A stretch of 64,000 nt of DNA, from assembly GCA_041395105.1 (NCBI GenBank), contig JAWLBB010000007.1, positions 109,447 through 173,446 on the forward strand, given 5' to 3'. Under the pieces are notes generated by a model. The model worked only from the letters and a program-made list of their open reading frames with translations, searched no databases and had not been told where the DNA came from. The translations under genes were made by a program, and so were the position numbers. This stretch comes from Opitutaceae bacterium. Lineage in GTDB: Bacteria; Verrucomicrobiota; Verrucomicrobiia; Opitutales; Opitutaceae. Shown here piece by piece: positions 61,528-64,000 of the stretch; positions within the stretch are counted from its first letter, which is position 1; the number at the start of each line of letters is the position of its first letter.

Positions 61528-64000
61528 ATGAACAACCAGCCAGGTGATATCCATGTGAAAGGGGCGCGGGTGCACAACCTGCGGAACCTCGAGCTGCGCA
61601 TTCCCCGGGGCAAACTGGTCGTGATCACCGGGGTGAGTGGATCCGGGAAGTCGTCGCTCGCCTTCGACACCATCTATGCCGAGGGCTACCGCAAGTACAT
61701 GGAGAGCCTCTCAACCCAGGCCCGGCAGGCGCTGGAGCAGCTCAAAAGACCGGACGTCGATTTCATTCATGGGCTTTCGCCGGTCCTGGCCATTGAACAG
61801 CGGACGGCCGGGGCCAATCCCCGCAGCACCATCGGCACCGTGACGGAGATCGCCGACTACGCCCGTCTGCTCTGGGCGCTTGAGGGAGAGATGCATTGTC
61901 CCAAGGACGGCGGGATTGTCCTCCAGCAGACCCTCGACAGTGCGGTTGAGCGCCTTCTGGAGGAACCGGAGGGAACCCGGGCGGTCCTTCTCGCGCCCTG
62001 GATGCGGGCAAGGCCTTCGGTACTCCGGGACGAGATCGGCGGTCTGCAGCAGCGGGGATTTCAGCGGATCCGGATCGACGGGGTCATCCGGAAACTCGAC
62101 GAATCGAAACTGATACCGTCGGGAACGGCTGAGTTGCAGGTGGATCTCGTCATCGATCGGCTTGTGCTTGCGGCCGACCAGCGCAGCCGGATCGCCGATT
62201 CGCTGGAACTGGCGTTCCGCGAGGGGAGCGACCGCGCCGCAGTCCTCATCCAGCGGGGACCGGACGAATGGGAAGAGGTCGCCCTGAGTCGCAACCTGGC
62301 CTGTTCGATCTGCGGTGACGTCTTTGAACCCCTCTCGCCCCGGCAGTTCTCCTTCAACACCTCAGAGGGAGCCTGTCCGACGTGCGGCGGACTCGGCCGT
62401 CAGCGCCAGTTTGCCGAGGAACTGATGGTCCCGGACCCGTCAAAAACCGTTCGGGGTGGCGCACTCAAACCCCTGAGAATCGGCGGGCGCAATATCATCA
62501 TCCGCTACAATACGCTGCTCAAGCAATTGGCCGAGCAGATGCCCTTTGATCCGGATGTGCCCTGGTCGGATCTGCCGACCACGGTCCGGCAGTCGATTCT
62601 CCATGGAACGGGTGACCGTCTTTTCAGCATTCGTCTGAAACGTGGTCGCAAGGCGGAACCCGAAACCATGCGCTTCGACGGGGTGGTCGCGATACTCGAA
62701 AAGGCCCGCTCGGAGACCCGGAGCGAAGGCTATCGGGCCCGGTTGTCCACTTTCCAGATGGCGGGCGATTGTCCCACCTGCCATGGAGGACGGCTCAATC
62801 CCCGGAGCACGGCGGTTCTGCTGGGTGGACGGTCGATCGCGGAGTTCTTTGCCATGGATATCGGAGAGGCGGGGCGGTTTCTTCAAGACCATGCCGAAAC
62901 GGCCGGCGAGGCCGCCGCCCGGGAGGAGGTCCTCCAAGGGATTTCCCAGCGTATCCATTTTCTTAAGCAGGTGGGTCTCGATTACCTGACGCTTGATCGG
63001 GAATACGCCACCCTGAGCGGTGGGGAGTCCCAGCGGGTGCGCCTGGCCACGCAGTTGGGGATGGGGCTGATCGGGGTGATCTACGTTCTCGACGAACCGA
63101 GCATCGGCCTGCACCCCCACGACAATGAGAACCTTCTGCGGACCCTCCTGGCGCTGCGGGATCGGGGCAACACGGTCATTGTCGTCGAACACGACGAGGA
63201 GACCATCCAGGCTGCCGATCAATTGATTGAGCTGGGTCCGGGCGCGGGTACGTCGGGTGGCGCCCTCCTGTTTCAGGGCACGCCGGAGGAATGTGCCGCC
63301 CTTCCGCCCGAGGCGTCCCGGACGGGACCCTACCTGAGTGGTGCGCGTCGGGTGGAAACGGATGCGAAGCGCCTCGAGCCCGGCGGTCAGTGGCTTACGG
63401 TCAAGGGGGCCGCCCAGCACAACCTGCGCGGGATCGACGTCAAGTTTCCGGTCGGCCTGTTGACCGTGGTCAGCGGGGTTTCCGGTTCGGGCAAGAGCAC
63501 GCTCGTCAATGACATCCTGGCGGCCGCGGCGGCACGGAAGCTCAACCGGGCCAGGACCATCCCGGGTGTGCATGCCGGAATTGACGGGCTGGATCAGTAT
63601 GAGAAGACGGTGCAGGTCGACCAGGAACCGATCGGCCGGTCCCCGAGATCAAATCCCGCGACCTACGTGAAGCTCTTTGATCCCCTGCGGGCGCTCTATG
63701 CCCAATGTCCGCTGGCGAAAGTGCGTGGCTACAAGCCGAGCCGCTTCAGTTTTAATGTGCGTGGCGGACGCTGCGAGCGCTGCCAGGGCGACGGGGTCAT
63801 CCGCCTCGACATGATGTTCATGAGCGATGCGTATACGGAGTGCCCGAGTTGTCACGGGCGCCGTTACAACCGCGAAACCCTCGAGGTGCGCTTTGCCGGG
63901 CGAACCATTGCCGATGTGCTCGACATGACGGTTTCGGATGCCCGGACCCTCTTTCGGAATATTCCCAAACTGGTGGAAAAACTGGATACGCTCGAGGCAG
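61528..64000 (+). CDS. uvrA: UvrA excinuclease subunit A (3' end beyond window)
   Basis: The open frame from ATG 61528 runs off the window (at least 824 residues). UvrA is the ATPase that finds bulky DNA damage and loads UvrB. Visible landmarks are Walker A GVSGSGKSSL at 35-44, a zinc motif CSICGDVF...CPTCGGLG near 255-290, the ABC signature LSGGESQRVRLATQ near 495-510, an IYVLDEPSIGLHPHD Walker B, a second Walker A GVSGSGKSTL near 650, and the second zinc motif CERCQGDGVI...CPSCHGRR. The order is canonical. Some Verrucomicrobiota have tandem-fused UvrA; the end is not seen here. Confidence 0.93.
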   Translation, partial: MNNQPGDIHVKGARVHNLRNLELRIPRGKLVVITGVSGSGKSSLAFDTIYAEGYRKYMESLSTQARQALEQLKRPDVDFIHGLSPVLAIEQRTAGANPRSTIGTVTEIADYARLLWALEGEMHCPKDGGIVLQQTLDSAVERLLEEPEGTRAVLLAPWMRARPSVLRDEIGGLQQRGFQRIRIDGVIRKLDESKLIPSGTAELQVDLVIDRLVLAADQRSRIADSLELAFREGSDRAAVLIQRGPDEWEEVALSRNLACSICGDVFEPLSPRQFSFNTSEGACPTCGGLGRQRQFAEELMVPDPSKTVRGGALKPLRIGGRNIIIRYNTLLKQLAEQMPFDPDVPWSDLPTTVRQSILHGTGDRLFSIRLKRGRKAEPETMRFDGVVAILEKARSETRSEGYRARLSTFQMAGDCPTCHGGRLNPRSTAVLLGGRSIAEFFAMDIGEAGRFLQDHAETAGEAAAREEVLQGISQRIHFLKQVGLDYLTLDREYATLSGGESQRVRLATQLGMGLIGVIYVLDEPSIGLHPHDNENLLRTLLALRDRGNTVIVVEHDEETIQAADQLIELGPGAGTSGGALLFQGTPEECAALPPEASRTGPYLSGARRVETDAKRLEPGGQWLTVKGAAQHNLRGIDVKFPVGLLTVVSGVSGSGKSTLVNDILAAAAARKLNRARTIPGVHAGIDGLDQYEKTVQVDQEPIGRSPRSNPATYVKLFDPLRALYAQCPLAKVRGYKPSRFSFNVRGGRCERCQGDGVIRLDMMFMSDAYTECPSCHGRRYNRETLEVRFAGRTIADVLDMTVSDARTLFRNIPKLVEKLDTLEA

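Overview
The window looks like a chromosomal segment of a Verrucomicrobiota bacterium, most likely class Opitutia. This rests on high-GC, mostly housekeeping-type gene content, a PEP-CTERM/DUF4114 secreted protein, very large secreted multidomain proteins (RHS/YD repeats, right-handed beta-helix, cadherin-like sandwiches) and several families of dispersed palindromic repeats. The taxonomic call is recognition from memory, not a computed placement. No rRNA, tRNA, integrase, transposase or CRISPR array was seen.

Layout. 1-10 kb: the 5' end of a sialidase-like gene, a RapA-type SWI/SNF ATPase, a HEAT-like anchored protein, YqeY, a DUF3108 protein, a PEP-CTERM protein with a strong terminator, and an exported TPR protein translationally coupled to a lone solute-binding protein. 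10-20.5 kb: formate-tetrahydrofolate ligase, a VOC protein, two sugar-type transporters, and a sugar-acid block (mannonate dehydratase, enolase-superfamily dehydratase, RraA-like protein). 20.6-28.8 kb: corA, hemL and nadE on the minus strand, then tolC-like, maf, tonB-like and rluA-like genes on the plus strand. 28.8-33.6 kb: a triplicated palindromic repeat and small metabolic or stress genes. 33.7-42.2 kb: a fur-TPR-nadA-MFS operon divergent from priA, a COG2509 flavoprotein, a spermidine-synthase-like gene and a flavodoxin. 42.3-48 kb: a quinone-oxidoreductase-like gene, a Gfo/Idh/MocA plus ceramidase-like operon and a DegT aminotransferase.

48.2-60.7 kb is the accessory part: a 1544-residue secreted RHS protein, a secreted giant (52846-58437) interrupted by two compensating frameshifts, then a visibly lower-GC stretch of small unknown genes, gene fragments, an orphan GspG-like domain and a possible RHS core remnant. 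The arrangement resembles a polymorphic-toxin/RHS locus with displaced modules, but no toxin motif was recognised. The window ends with an HD-domain phosphohydrolase and the 5' part of uvrA.

The best candidates for something undescribed are (i) the RHS island with its unknown C-terminus and small downstream genes, (ii) a two-hairpin dispersed element with complementary loops, present at about 18.0 and 30.8 kb, one copy bounded by terminal inverted repeats and a 14-bp direct repeat, and (iii) a Fur-family regulator that keeps its structural cysteines but has lost the usual His-rich metal-sensing stretch.
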